64,000 nucleotides of DNA from an uncultured Alistipes sp. (GCF_902388705.1 NZ_CABMQJ010000001.1:1-64000); one strand, 5' to 3'. Positions 18,072 through 27,676 are shown, counted from the first letter of the stretch. The notes: a model not told the origin generated them from the letters alone. Program-made: numbers and translations.

Positions 18072-20900
18072 ATGAAACTTAAGGCTTTACTTATTGTAAT
18101 GCTCGCCACGCTTTCGCTCTCGGCCTATGCGCAGGACGGAGGCATCCGTGGTAAGGTGGTTTCGCGTAATGGGCGCGAGGCATTGAGCAATGTAAAGGTA
18201 ACCATCGGTTCCACGGGATTGACTGCCGTTACGGATGCGGATGGTAACTTCGTTTTCGAGAACCTTCCGAAGGGCGATTACACGATTTCGTTCGACGCTC
18301 CGGAGTTCGAAGACCTCGACCTGAAAGTACGTGTGGACAGGAATGTCAGAAACCTCAATTCGGTCGTAATCACACCGGTGATGACAAGCAGCGGTTTCGA
18401 CGATTCGATTTTCGCGGAGTTCGATACCGACTCCTCCTCGTCGGACGTGCAGGCGCTTCCCTCGTCGCTTTCATCGTCGAAAGACCTGTTCAACAACATC
18501 GCCTCCTACCGCTTCAGCGAGATGCGTTTCAATGTCCGCGGTTACGATTCGCAGTATTCGGACATCTACCTGAACGGCATCCGTTTCAACGACGCCATGA
18601 CGGGCTACGGCCCCTGGTCGCTGTGGAGCGGGTTGAACGACGCTACGCGTAACCAGGAGAATGCTACGGGCCTGACCGCCACCGACTTCGGCATCGGCGG
18701 CATCGGCGGTATGACCAACGTGAACGCCCGCGCCTCGCAGATGCGCAAGGGACTTCGCGTCAGCGTATCGAACGGCAACCAGATGTACCGCTTCCGCGCG
18801 ATGGTTTCCTACGCTTCGGGACAGCTGGACAACGGTTGGTCGTATGCTTTCTCGGTCGGTACCCGCCAGGGCGGCAACGGCTATGTGGACGGCGTATATT
18901 ACAACTCCTACGCTTACTTCGCTTCGGCCGAGAAACTTTTCGGCAACAACCACCGCCTGGGCCTGACCCTGATGGCGTCGCCCTCCGAGCGCGGCGCACA
19001 GCAGGCTGCCACGGAGGAGGCTTACAATCTTTTCGGCGACCATTACTACAACCCCAACGTGGGTTACTGGGCCGGCAAACTGCGTAACTCGCGTGTGCGC
19101 AACACGCACGAGCCGATCGCGATGCTGACCTATACGTGGGATATGTCGGAGCGCACGCGCCTGAATGCCGCCACTTCGCTCCGCTTCGGCAAGAACGGTT
19201 ATTCCGCGCTTTCGTGGAACCGTGGCGTCGACCCCCGCCCCGATTATTACCGTTACCTGCCGTCCTATTACACGAACCAGATACTTTCGGGCGTCACTTC
19301 GGATAAGGGTATCTACTACGCTTTGCAGCGCGCCATTGACGCTGCCAACAACTTTACCGGGCGCATCGATTTCGACAGGCTGTACAACAACAACAAGTTT
19401 ATCGACACCAATCTGGAGCAGTATGCCGGCGACGGCAGCTACCGCTCGAATTACATACTCGAGGAGCGCCACACCGACCAGCTCGACTATAACTTCGCAG
19501 CCAACGTGTCACACAACATCCGCAACAACATGCGTATCGTCGGCGGCCTGAACCTGCGCGTGAACCGTACGTGGTATTACGACGAGGTGAAAGACCTGAT
19601 GGGCGGCGACTACTGGTACGACATCGACAAATTCGCCGAGCGCGACATGTCGCAGAACGCGATGAACTTCCAGAACGACCTCGACTACTTCATGGCTACG
19701 GGCCATGCCCGCGTCGTACGCGAGGGCGAGAAATACAGCTACAACTACCGCGCGCACCTGCTGGAGGGCAACGCATGGGCGCTCTATACGTGGGGTATCG
19801 GCGGTTTCTCGATGGGTATCGGCGGTGAAGCCGGTTATTCGTCGATGTACCGCGAGGGACTCTGGCGCAAGGGCCTGTTCCCCAACAACTCGAAAGGCGA
19901 TTCGAAAAAACTCGATTACTTCGTCTATAACGTAAAGGGCAACTTCGGCTACAAGTTCTCGGGCGCCCACTCGATCGAGGCGAATGTCGCCTACATGGAG
20001 AACGCTCCCAAGTTCGCTGCGGCGTTCGTTTCGCCCCGTACGCGCAATACGACCACTCCGGGTCTGACGACGGAAAAGGTGTTCGGTGTCGACCTGACCT
20101 ATAATCTCAACCTGCCTTACATCAAGGCGCGCCTGTCGGGTTACTATACGACGATTTCCGACCAGTCGAAAGTCATCTCGTTCTACGACGACCTCCAGCG
20201 CTCGTTCACCAACTTCGCCATGAGCGGCATCGACAAACGCCACTACGGCGTCGAACTGGGCCTTTCGGTTCCGATATGGAACGGCCTTTCTGCGGTCGGT
20301 GCTGTGAGCTGGGGCGATTACACCTATACGTCGAATCCCAATTTCGTGCAGACGGTCGACAACATCAACAAAATCGTGCTGATCGACAAGGTCAACTGGG
20401 ACGGCTTCCATGTGGAGAGCTCGCCGCAGCTGGCTCTGAACGTGGGCCTCGACTACCGTGGAGAGCGTAACTGGTTCGCTTCGGTGAATTTCAACTATTT
20501 CGACAACCTCTATCTCTCGATGAACCCCATGTACCGTACGGCGCAGGCCATCGGCTACTATACGAATATCCTCGCCAACCAGAGTTCGACCACCGAGGAG
20601 CAGATAAGCGCCGTCAAGGGTATTCAGGAGATGCGCAAGCAGGAGAAGTTCGACGGCGTGTATACGTTGAGCGCCAGCATCGGCAAGAACTGGTATATCC
20701 ACCGCCAGTACATGCTGGGCTTCAGCCTCGAGGTGAAGAATATCCTCAACGACCAGGATATCCGCACGGGCGGTTACGAGCAGATGCGCCTGAACAAGGT
20801 GCGCGACGCCAAGGGCGATACGAAGTACACCCGTTTCGATTCGAAGTATTTCTACATGCTGGGAACGACTTACTATCTGAATGTCTATTTCCGTTTCTAA
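18072..20900 (+). CDS. TonB-dependent receptor with N-terminal carboxypeptidase-regulatory-like domain
   Basis: A 942-residue outer membrane receptor. After a signal peptide (LIVMLATLSLSAYAQ) comes a CarboxypepD_reg-like domain at about residues 22-105 (IRGKVVSRNGREALSNVKVTIG), a plug (PSSLSSSKDLFNNIASYRFSEMRFNVRGYD) and a 22-strand-type barrel that ends in the aromatic residue of YLNVYFRF. It is SusC-like in outline but has no SusD gene; instead it is followed by a DUF5689 lipoprotein and preceded by two exported nucleases. I infer import of nucleic-acid fragments, nucleosides or phosphate. The stop is 20 bases before the next start. Confidence 0.9.
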   Translation: MKLKALLIVMLATLSLSAYAQDGGIRGKVVSRNGREALSNVKVTIGSTGLTAVTDADGNFVFENLPKGDYTISFDAPEFEDLDLKVRVDRNVRNLNSVVITPVMTSSGFDDSIFAEFDTDSSSSDVQALPSSLSSSKDLFNNIASYRFSEMRFNVRGYDSQYSDIYLNGIRFNDAMTGYGPWSLWSGLNDATRNQENATGLTATDFGIGGIGGMTNVNARASQMRKGLRVSVSNGNQMYRFRAMVSYASGQLDNGWSYAFSVGTRQGGNGYVDGVYYNSYAYFASAEKLFGNNHRLGLTLMASPSERGAQQAATEEAYNLFGDHYYNPNVGYWAGKLRNSRVRNTHEPIAMLTYTWDMSERTRLNAATSLRFGKNGYSALSWNRGVDPRPDYYRYLPSYYTNQILSGVTSDKGIYYALQRAIDAANNFTGRIDFDRLYNNNKFIDTNLEQYAGDGSYRSNYILEERHTDQLDYNFAANVSHNIRNNMRIVGGLNLRVNRTWYYDEVKDLMGGDYWYDIDKFAERDMSQNAMNFQNDLDYFMATGHARVVREGEKYSYNYRAHLLEGNAWALYTWGIGGFSMGIGGEAGYSSMYREGLWRKGLFPNNSKGDSKKLDYFVYNVKGNFGYKFSGAHSIEANVAYMENAPKFAAAFVSPRTRNTTTPGLTTEKVFGVDLTYNLNLPYIKARLSGYYTTISDQSKVISFYDDLQRSFTNFAMSGIDKRHYGVELGLSVPIWNGLSAVGAVSWGDYTYTSNPNFVQTVDNINKIVLIDKVNWDGFHVESSPQLALNVGLDYRGERNWFASVNFNYFDNLYLSMNPMYRTAQAIGYYTNILANQSSTTEEQISAVKGIQEMRKQEKFDGVYTLSASIGKNWYIHRQYMLGFSLEVKNILNDQDIRTGGYEQMRLNKVRDAKGDTKYTRFDSKYFYMLGTTYYLNVYFRF

Positions 20901-20920
20901 CGTAACGAGCAGAGAAAACC

Positions 20921-22150
20921 ATGAAAAACTTGAAAATAATTCTGATAGCGCTTATCGGTGTTCTGGCCGCAGGCTGCTACAATGATTTCGACACGCCGAA
21001 GCCCCGGAAGATTTATACCGACGAGGATATGACGGCGATGGGACTGAAGCATATCACCATCAAGGAGGTGAAAGACAAGTTCGGTCCGATTTCGGGAACG
21101 GGCGAGAATGACGATTGGGCCGATACCAAGACGCTGAAATTCGGTGCGCCTTCGTCGGACGAGGCTGCCAAGTTCCCCGGAACCTCTTTCTGGGAGGATG
21201 GCGCCAACTACTATATCAAGGGTAAGGTCATCAGCACCGACGAGGAGGGTAACATCTACAAGTCGCTTTATATCTGGGACGGCACGGCCGCCATCGAGCT
21301 GAAACTCCACAGCGAACTGTTCATCACCTACAAACTGAACCTGAAAACGATGGAGAGCATGTGGGTCTATGTCCGCCTGGAGAACCTCTACCTGGGTAAT
21401 TACCGCATGATGCTTTCGATTGGCGACGCACCCTCGGACGGCGTCAACGTGGCCGGTACGCATAAGTACTACGCCAACTCGAACATCGAGAACCCCGACC
21501 GTGTCGCCAAGTGCGTCCTCACGGGCGAACCCTGCAAACTGGAAGCCGGCGACATCAAGGTCGTGAACAGTGATAACTACACCTCGTTGGGCGAAGCCGA
21601 TTTCGGACGCCTGGTGAAATTCGAAGGGGTGAAAATCCGTTATTCGGGCGTCAAGAACCAGGACGGCGTTACACCGCCTGCGCTGAAAAACGGCTCCAAC
21701 GAAAATCCCTACCCGAGTTGGATTGTGACCGACTGGGGCACTCCGCAGTTCGGGGCATGGTACTATTGGGCCTACCACGACGTATCCACCAACGTCAGCC
21801 TTTACGGCTCGGTGCTGATGGTATTTAACGAGACTGCCGAATACACCTCCGCCAAGGGTGTTTATTCGATTCGTACGAGCGGCTATTCGCGTTTCTCGAA
21901 CAACCCGATTCCGAAGGACGGTACGGTGGGCAATGTGCTCGGTATTTACGGCATCTATTCGAAGCAGAGCAACTATGCGGGCGACGCGCGCGATTACGCG
22001 CAGTACCAGATTTCGGTTTGCCGCTATGCAGACCTCGATTTCCCGAAGGAATCGCTGCTCGACGAGGAGTGGATTAAGGCCAATACGCCTGCATCGTCCT
22101 ACGATCCGCCCGTGAAGAACAGCACCGGCGATCTCGGCGATTACGACTGA
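20921..22150 (+). CDS. DUF5689-type lipoprotein partnered with the TonB receptor
   Basis: A 409-residue lipoprotein (lipobox GVLAAGC, Cys19). The N-terminal half has a DUF5689/OB-fold-like domain (HITIKEVKDKFGPISGTG, YYIKGKVISTDEEGNIYKSLYIWDGTAAIELKL). A second beta-rich part reads LVKFEGVKIRYSGVKNQ and SLYGSVLMVFNETAEYTSAKGVYSIRTSGYSRF. In position it replaces SusD next to the SusC-like receptor, so it may be a surface ligand-capture lid. A terminator follows 24 bases later, ending the operon. Confidence 0.8.
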   Translation: MKNLKIILIALIGVLAAGCYNDFDTPKPRKIYTDEDMTAMGLKHITIKEVKDKFGPISGTGENDDWADTKTLKFGAPSSDEAAKFPGTSFWEDGANYYIKGKVISTDEEGNIYKSLYIWDGTAAIELKLHSELFITYKLNLKTMESMWVYVRLENLYLGNYRMMLSIGDAPSDGVNVAGTHKYYANSNIENPDRVAKCVLTGEPCKLEAGDIKVVNSDNYTSLGEADFGRLVKFEGVKIRYSGVKNQDGVTPPALKNGSNENPYPSWIVTDWGTPQFGAWYYWAYHDVSTNVSLYGSVLMVFNETAEYTSAKGVYSIRTSGYSRFSNNPIPKDGTVGNVLGIYGIYSKQSNYAGDARDYAQYQISVCRYADLDFPKESLLDEEWIKANTPASSYDPPVKNSTGDLGDYD

Positions 22151-22173
22151 TTCAGCGTCGGGATATGAATGCG

Positions 22174-22206
22174 GCGGGCGGCCTGTACGGGCTGCCCGCT
22201 TTTTTA
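22174..22206 (+). terminator. Terminator of the nucleic-acid utilisation locus
   Basis: GCGGGCGGCC and GGCTGCCCGC pair and are followed by six T residues. Confidence 0.8.
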
Positions 22207-22373
22207 TGCCCGCTTTCCGCAGCTAAACCCGGCTGCGGGCCGTTTGTCGTACGGCTTCGGTATTTGCCCGGATACCGGTGGGGCTCCGGCCGGATTGCCG
22301 TTCCATGCGGCCGTCCGATGCCGCCGGCTGCTTTTGCCGTTACGGCATCCCGTTTCCGGTCGTTGCAAGACAT

Positions 22374-22404
22374 AAAAAACGGGAACGGCGCCAGCCGTCC
22401 CCGC
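22374..22404 (-). terminator. Terminator of the LTA-synthase-like gene
   Basis: Reading leftward, CGGGGACGGC and GCCGTTCCCG pair and are followed by six T residues. Confidence 0.75.
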
Positions 22405-22423
22405 ATCTCGGTTGTCACCGGAT

Positions 22424-24481
22424 TTATCGCTTGTTCCATTCGCTCGAGGTCTGGTAATAGCCGATGGCGCGTGCCACCTGCTCCGGCTGTTCCGTTTCCA
22501 GCGGTTGCAGGTCGTACGGCTCCTCTTCCGTGGGAACCACGCGGTATTGCTCTACGCGGCGTACGGGCGAGAGAATGGTGAAAATATCGCCCTCGAGGTA
22601 GCCCAGGTCTTGGTAGGTGGCGATAAATGCGCGGTTGGTATATTCCTCGTCGAAAATACTGCGCCCGTAGAAATGCGAATCGTAGTTCATGTTCAGCAGC
22701 CAGAGCAGGGTAGGCATCAGGTCTATCTGCGAAACGATTCCGCCGACATGCTGCGGCTCGATGAATCCGGGGGCGTAGATCAGCGCCGGAATGTGGTATT
22801 TTTCCAGCGGTATCTCGGTGCGTCCGGCGCTCGAGGCACAGTGGTCGGCCGTGATAAGGAAAATCGTGTTGTCGAACCACGGCTGTTTCGATGCTTCGGC
22901 GAAGAACTGTCCGAGGGCATAGTCGGTATACATTATGCCGCCGTTGCGCGATTTCGAGTCGTGGGGAATGCTGATTTTTCCGGCCGGGTAGGTGAACGGC
23001 CGGTGGTTGCTGACCGTCATGATGTGGGCGAAGAACGGCTTCCCGCTGCGTGCATCCTCGTTGAGCGTGCGGATGACCTTGCGGTAGGCGTCTTCGTCGC
23101 ATACGCCCCAAATATTGGCGAACGTGATTTCTTCGGGTTCGTACTGACGCTGGTCGACGATTTCGTATCCGTTGCCGGAGAAGAACGTTTCCATGTTGTC
23201 GAAATAGCTGTTGCCGCCGTAGAAGTATTTGACGGTATAGCCTTTGTCGCGCAGCAGCGCCCCCGTGGAGTGCATCCCGGCGTTGTTCGGGCGTTTGATG
23301 ATGCTCTGCCCGGGACACGGCGGCAGCGAGAGCGTCACGGCCTCCAGGCCGCGCACCGTGCGGTTGCCCGTGGCATAGACGCGGTCGAAAGCGAGCCCTT
23401 TGTCATAAAGCGAGTCGAGTACGGGCGTCAGCTCCCGGGTATCCCCGAAATGTCCCATAAACGAGGCGCTCATGCTCTCGATTGTTATCAGTACGATGTT
23501 GCGGCGTATTTCCGGCTCTTCGCTGCGCACCGCATGCAGGTTGTCGCCCGTGCTCCCGTAAACGCCGTGGACGAAAGCCTCGGCCTGCTCTTCGGGCACG
23601 GTGATGTAGAACTGGCTGTAGTTGAGTTCGTTCTTGACGAATGCGTCGTAGAATTTATAAAGGCCGTTCGCCTGCAATTCGTTCACGTAGACGTTTTCGC
23701 TGTCCTGAAAGCGGGTGTTGAATTGCAGCAGCCACACCGACAGCAGCATTGCAACGATGTAGCCCGGACCTACGACGGCTTTCCACCGCCAGCCTTTCAG
23801 GTCGTCGGCGTGCGCCAAATCGCGGCGGAAAAGGTACCAGGTGATGGCGAATGTTACGAGAATCAGCCCCAGCACCAGCGGGACGATGGGGTAGGACTCC
23901 CTGATATTGCCCACGACCTCGTTGGTGTAGACCAGGTAATCGACGGCGATGAAGTTGTAGCGCACGCCGAATTCGTTCCAGAAGAAGTACTCGCAAAGGC
24001 CGTTGAATACGATACTGCCGACATAGAGCGTGATAATCAGTGCGAACCATACGGTAGTCCAGTAACTGCGGAAGCCCTTGAGGAAGAGGCGCAGGGCGAA
24101 AGTTCCGGCCCAGAAGCCGAGGATGCCCGACGCCACCTGCGGTGCGACGCTGCCGTATTCGTCGAATATCGTGTTGCAGAAAGTCACATAGCAGAATGCC
24201 GCCGCGAGGATGCCGAGGATGATGTATCCCCACGGCTTACGGTATTTAGTTTCCGATACGCTCATCGAGAAGAGCCACAGGAATACGAACCCGATGGTTG
24301 CGGCGCAGAGATCGTTGACGGCTCCCAGCAGGTAGATTTCGCACCATTCGCCGAAGGAAAAACCGAGGTCGGTGGTTTGCCCGTTGAAGAGCAGGACGAT
24401 GCGTAACAGAAAGCCGACGGCGATGGTCAGCAGTGAAATTTTCAGGTAGAGGCCGGTGATTAATCGAAGACTTCGGGACAT
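22424..24481 (-). CDS. LTA-synthase-family membrane sulfatase-fold enzyme
   Basis: A 685-residue protein with five N-terminal membrane segments (LLTIAVGFLLRIVLLF, IIGFVFLWLFSMSV-like, YIILGILAAAFCYVTF and others), then an extracytoplasmic alkaline-phosphatase/sulfatase fold from about residue 315. Motifs include NIVLITIESMSASFMG with a metal-binding Glu, the nucleophile region ATGNRTVRGLEAV and the metal-binding ITADHCASS. The family transfers phosphoglycerol or similar headgroups from phospholipids. A Gram-negative bacterium has no lipoteichoic acid, so the acceptor is probably a glycan or lipid in the envelope. The gene stands alone between two terminators. Confidence 0.85.
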   Translation of the reverse strand: MSRSLRLITGLYLKISLLTIAVGFLLRIVLLFNGQTTDLGFSFGEWCEIYLLGAVNDLCAATIGFVFLWLFSMSVSETKYRKPWGYIILGILAAAFCYVTFCNTIFDEYGSVAPQVASGILGFWAGTFALRLFLKGFRSYWTTVWFALIITLYVGSIVFNGLCEYFFWNEFGVRYNFIAVDYLVYTNEVVGNIRESYPIVPLVLGLILVTFAITWYLFRRDLAHADDLKGWRWKAVVGPGYIVAMLLSVWLLQFNTRFQDSENVYVNELQANGLYKFYDAFVKNELNYSQFYITVPEEQAEAFVHGVYGSTGDNLHAVRSEEPEIRRNIVLITIESMSASFMGHFGDTRELTPVLDSLYDKGLAFDRVYATGNRTVRGLEAVTLSLPPCPGQSIIKRPNNAGMHSTGALLRDKGYTVKYFYGGNSYFDNMETFFSGNGYEIVDQRQYEPEEITFANIWGVCDEDAYRKVIRTLNEDARSGKPFFAHIMTVSNHRPFTYPAGKISIPHDSKSRNGGIMYTDYALGQFFAEASKQPWFDNTIFLITADHCASSAGRTEIPLEKYHIPALIYAPGFIEPQHVGGIVSQIDLMPTLLWLLNMNYDSHFYGRSIFDEEYTNRAFIATYQDLGYLEGDIFTILSPVRRVEQYRVVPTEEEPYDLQPLETEQPEQVARAIGYYQTSSEWNKR

Positions 24482-24503
24482 GGGAATTTGTTCTTTTCGG
24501 CTG

Positions 24504-24511
24504 CAAAGTTA
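24504..24511 (-). promoter_or_regulatory. -7 box for the LTA-synthase-like gene
   Basis: TAACTTTG on the minus strand, 22 bases upstream of the ATG at 24481. Confidence 0.6.
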
Positions 24512-24535
24512 GTGTTTTTCAGATGGAATACAAAT

Positions 24536-24566
24536 AAAAAGGCAGCCTCATTGAGGCTGCCTTTCA
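24536..24566. terminator. Terminator after the M16 peptidase gene
   Basis: AAAGGCAGCCTCA and TGAGGCTGCCTTT form perfect arms around one T, flanked by A-rich sequence on the left, so it works for the leftward gene. Confidence 0.75.
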
Positions 24567-24584
24567 TTTATCGGGCCGGAAGTA

Positions 24585-27413
24585 TTATTTCGCTTCTGCC
24601 TTAGCGGGGCGCATGATGACCTTGACGAGGTTGTCGTCGGCGAGAATCTTTTTGGCCATGGCCTGTACGTCGGCGTTGGTCAGCGATTTGAGCACCTGCT
24701 CGTAATCGGCCAGGTAGTCGAGTCCCGAGCCGTACTTGCTGTTGAGGTAGTTCATCCAGCTGGCGTTCTGCTCGAGGCTGTTTTTCCAGCTCTTGAGCAT
24801 GAATTCGCGGGTTTTCTCGATGTCCTCGCCCTTGGGGCCGTTCTCGGCGATCTCCTGAATCTCTTTCATGACGATTTCACGCAGCTCGTCGGCCATCTCC
24901 TCGTTGGTGTCGAACTGGATGTCCATCGTGTAGGCCGCATCCGGAATATACTCCGTCGAGCCGCTTACATGAACGCCGTACGTGCCGCCCTTTTCCTCGC
25001 GGATCGAAATCAGGTAGCGGGAGTTGAGCGCCTGCGTAAGGAACGTCAGGGCCGCTTTGTTCTGGAGCGTGTAGGGCATTTTTCCGGAGAACATGTAGTG
25101 TACGGAAACTTTCGGCTGCTGCATGGACGCCGTGAACTCTTCGGTCACCTCACCCTTGACGGGTGCGCACTTGTCGTCGACGAACGTCATGGCCTTCTTC
25201 GAGGTCGGAATCGAGCCGATGTATTTCTCCACGAGCGGTTTGAGCGTTTCGAGGTCGACGTTGCCCACGAACTTGAAGACGAAGCTGTTTGCATCGGGGA
25301 ACAGTTTCTTGTAGATGGCCGGCAGGGCTTCGAAGCTGAACTTGTCGATAATCTCGGTCGAAACCATCTGGCGGCGCGGGTTGTTGCCGTGCGCTACGTC
25401 GATGAACTTCTCTTGCATCAGGTAGTCGGGATTCGACTTCACATTCTCCAACTGTGAGCGCAGCATCTTCATCAGGGTGTTGTAATCGTTCTGGTCGAAA
25501 CGCGGCTGCGTGAAGTTGAGGTAGAGCAGCTGGAGCATCGTTTCGAGGTCTTTGGGCGAGCATACGCCGTTCATGGCGCTGGCGTAGTTCTCGGCCGACG
25601 GCTGTACCGACGCCGATTTGCCCGAAAGCTGTTTCTTGAGGTCCGTAGCCGAGAATTTGCCTACGCCCGACATCGAGTTGAATGCGGGCATCATCTCGCC
25701 CATGTAGAACTCTTCGTCCGAGAGAATCGAAAGTCCGCCTTTGGCGATGGCGTTCATGCGCACCTCGTCGGCCTTGTAGGTCGTGGGTTTCACGATGACC
25801 TTCACGCCGTTGGCGAGCGTCCACTCCGTCGTGCCGTATTCGGCATTCTCGGTCGTCTTTTTCACGGGCGAACCTTTGAGTTGCGTACCTTCGGGAATCA
25901 GCGGCTCCTTGACCGTGTTGTCCTCGTATGCCTCGATTTCGGCGGCAGCGACCTTGTCGCGGATGGCCAGCACCTCCTCGGCGGTGGGATTCACGACGCC
26001 CTCCTTGGCCGGAGCCGTGATGACGAACACCTGGTTGTTGGGGTAGATGGTCTGTTGTGCGAATGCGTTCACCGCCTCCACGGGAATCGATTTAATCAGC
26101 AGGCTGTCGAGCTCCCATTCGGTTTTTGCGTCGGGCATCGGCGAGTTCTTCTGGTAATTGTCGAGGTAGGTCTGTACGAACTCACCGTTGCGGCGGTCGT
26201 TGCGGTTGGCGTACGAACGCTCCACGCGGCGCATCAGGTCTTCCTGTGCACGCTCGAATTCACCCTGCGTAAAGCCGTGGCGGCGAACTCGCTCCATTTC
26301 GGTATAGAGGGCTTCGATACCCTGCGGCAGTTTGCCGTCCTGTGTCATGGCGACGAAAATCGTGGCATTGAGCGTCGGGATGATGCCCAGGCCGCCGGTG
26401 TCCATGCCTGCGCCGAGGAACGGTGCGTCGGGTTTCATGGCGATTTCCTGCAGACGGGCGTTCTCCATCGTGGTCATGTAGGCCTGTATGATATCGAACA
26501 TTTCACCGTATATCAGGCTGTTGACCTGCTCCGGAACTGCCGGGCGCTTGATGAAAATCTGTACTTTCGAACCCTGCATTTCGGGGTCGGTGAAGATGCT
26601 GACGATAGGCTCCTCGTTGTCGGGGATGGTAATCACCTCTTTCTGTGCCGCATCGGCCGCAGGTGCGGGAATGTCGCTCATCAGCGTTTTGATTTTGTTC
26701 TCCACGGCATCCACGTCGATGTCGCCGACAACGATTACCGCCTGGTAGTCGGGACGGTACCACGTGTTGTAGAAATCTTCCAGTTCCTTGTGCTGGAAGC
26801 CTTTCAGTCCGTCGAGATAACCGATCAGATTGCGGTGCTCGTACTTCGAGCCCTTGCCGATGGCTTTCATCATCTCCATCATCGAACGCCAGCTTGCGCC
26901 GTCGCGGGTGCGGAGCTCCTCCATGATTACACCGCGCTCCGAGTCTATTTCAGCAGGCTCGAGTGCGATGAAGTGCGACCAGTCGTGCAGGATGAGCAGG
27001 GCGCTGTCGATAATGCCCTCGCGCGAGGTCGGCACGTCTTTCATCATGTAGGTCGTCTGGTCCCAGCCGGTGCCGGCATTGAGGTTGGCGCCGAATTTCA
27101 CGCCTACTTTCTCGAGATACTCCGTCAGCATTTTGCCGGGGAGGTTCTTCGTGCCGTTGAAAGCCATGTGCTCGAGGAAGTGAGCCAGGCCCTGCTGCGA
27201 GTCGTTCTCCTGGATGGCGCCTACGTCGTGCAGGATGTAGAAATCGGCCTGTCCTTTCGGTTTTTCATTGTGGCGGATGTAGTAGGTCATTCCGTTTTCC
27301 AGCTTGCCGGTGCGGAGCTCCTTGTCGACGGCAATCGGGTCCATCGGATTGAGCTGGGCCACAGCGCTTGTCATTGCGAAAGCCGCAACAATCAGCATCG
27401 TTAATTTTTTCAT
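24585..27413 (-). CDS. M16-family zinc metallopeptidase (two-lobe, exported)
   Basis: A 942-residue protein with a signal peptide (MLIVAAFAMTSAVAQ). The first M16 lobe has the inverted zinc motif HxxEH at residues 78-82 (AHFLEHMAFNGTKNLPG) and the distal Glu in DSERGVIMEEL. The second half has the inactive M16_C lobes and the substrate-binding pattern near GTYGVHVSGSTEYIPDAAYTMDIQF. Such pitrilysin-like clam-shell enzymes digest short peptides in the periplasm. It is 24 bases downstream of a small XRE regulator on the same strand and may share its transcript. Confidence 0.95.
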   Translation of the reverse strand: MKKLTMLIVAAFAMTSAVAQLNPMDPIAVDKELRTGKLENGMTYYIRHNEKPKGQADFYILHDVGAIQENDSQQGLAHFLEHMAFNGTKNLPGKMLTEYLEKVGVKFGANLNAGTGWDQTTYMMKDVPTSREGIIDSALLILHDWSHFIALEPAEIDSERGVIMEELRTRDGASWRSMMEMMKAIGKGSKYEHRNLIGYLDGLKGFQHKELEDFYNTWYRPDYQAVIVVGDIDVDAVENKIKTLMSDIPAPAADAAQKEVITIPDNEEPIVSIFTDPEMQGSKVQIFIKRPAVPEQVNSLIYGEMFDIIQAYMTTMENARLQEIAMKPDAPFLGAGMDTGGLGIIPTLNATIFVAMTQDGKLPQGIEALYTEMERVRRHGFTQGEFERAQEDLMRRVERSYANRNDRRNGEFVQTYLDNYQKNSPMPDAKTEWELDSLLIKSIPVEAVNAFAQQTIYPNNQVFVITAPAKEGVVNPTAEEVLAIRDKVAAAEIEAYEDNTVKEPLIPEGTQLKGSPVKKTTENAEYGTTEWTLANGVKVIVKPTTYKADEVRMNAIAKGGLSILSDEEFYMGEMMPAFNSMSGVGKFSATDLKKQLSGKSASVQPSAENYASAMNGVCSPKDLETMLQLLYLNFTQPRFDQNDYNTLMKMLRSQLENVKSNPDYLMQEKFIDVAHGNNPRRQMVSTEIIDKFSFEALPAIYKKLFPDANSFVFKFVGNVDLETLKPLVEKYIGSIPTSKKAMTFVDDKCAPVKGEVTEEFTASMQQPKVSVHYMFSGKMPYTLQNKAALTFLTQALNSRYLISIREEKGGTYGVHVSGSTEYIPDAAYTMDIQFDTNEEMADELREIVMKEIQEIAENGPKGEDIEKTREFMLKSWKNSLEQNASWMNYLNSKYGSGLDYLADYEQVLKSLTNADVQAMAKKILADDNLVKVIMRPAKAEAK

Positions 27414-27437
27414 AATCGATTTTATTAGGGGTTTATA

Positions 27438-27659
27438 CTATTCTTCCGTCGTTTGGTCGGGGCGGTATTCGATAATGTCGCCCGGCTGGCACTCCAACTC
27501 GCGGCAGATCGCCTCGAGCGTCGAGAACCGGATGGCTTTCGCTTTCCCGTTTTTGAGGATTGAGAGGTTTGCGGGCGTGATGTCCACGCGCTCGGCCAAC
27601 TCGCCGAGCGACATCTTGCGTTTGGCCATCATAACGTCTATATTGATGATTATCGCCAT
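27438..27659 (-). CDS. Small XRE-family (YozG-like) transcription regulator
   Basis: A 73-residue protein that is nearly all helix-turn-helix (MSLGELAERVDITPANLSILKNGKAKAIRFSTLEAICRELECQPGDIIEY). The family is usually encoded next to a DUF2975 membrane protein, as here. A run of nine G (27668-27676) sits where the ribosome binding site belongs, eight bases before the ATG, so tract length could tune translation. Targets are unknown; autoregulation is likely. Confidence 0.9.
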   Translation of the reverse strand: MAIIINIDVMMAKRKMSLGELAERVDITPANLSILKNGKAKAIRFSTLEAICRELECQPGDIIEYRPDQTTEE

Positions 27660-27667
27660 AATGTCTT

Positions 27668-27676
27668 CCCCCCCCC
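27668..27676. repeat. Nine-base C/G homopolymer in the XRE gene's ribosome binding position
   Basis: Nine G on the coding strand, then AAGACATT and the ATG. It is in the 54-base gap after the DUF2975 gene. Confidence 0.95.

Noticed and set aside
22412..24406. A 664-codon plus-strand frame opposite the LTA-synthase-like gene
   Set aside because: The minus-strand protein has membrane segments and catalytic motifs; the plus frame has none.
25881..27404. A 507-codon plus-strand frame opposite the M16 peptidase
   Set aside because: Shadow of a gene with an intact zinc motif.
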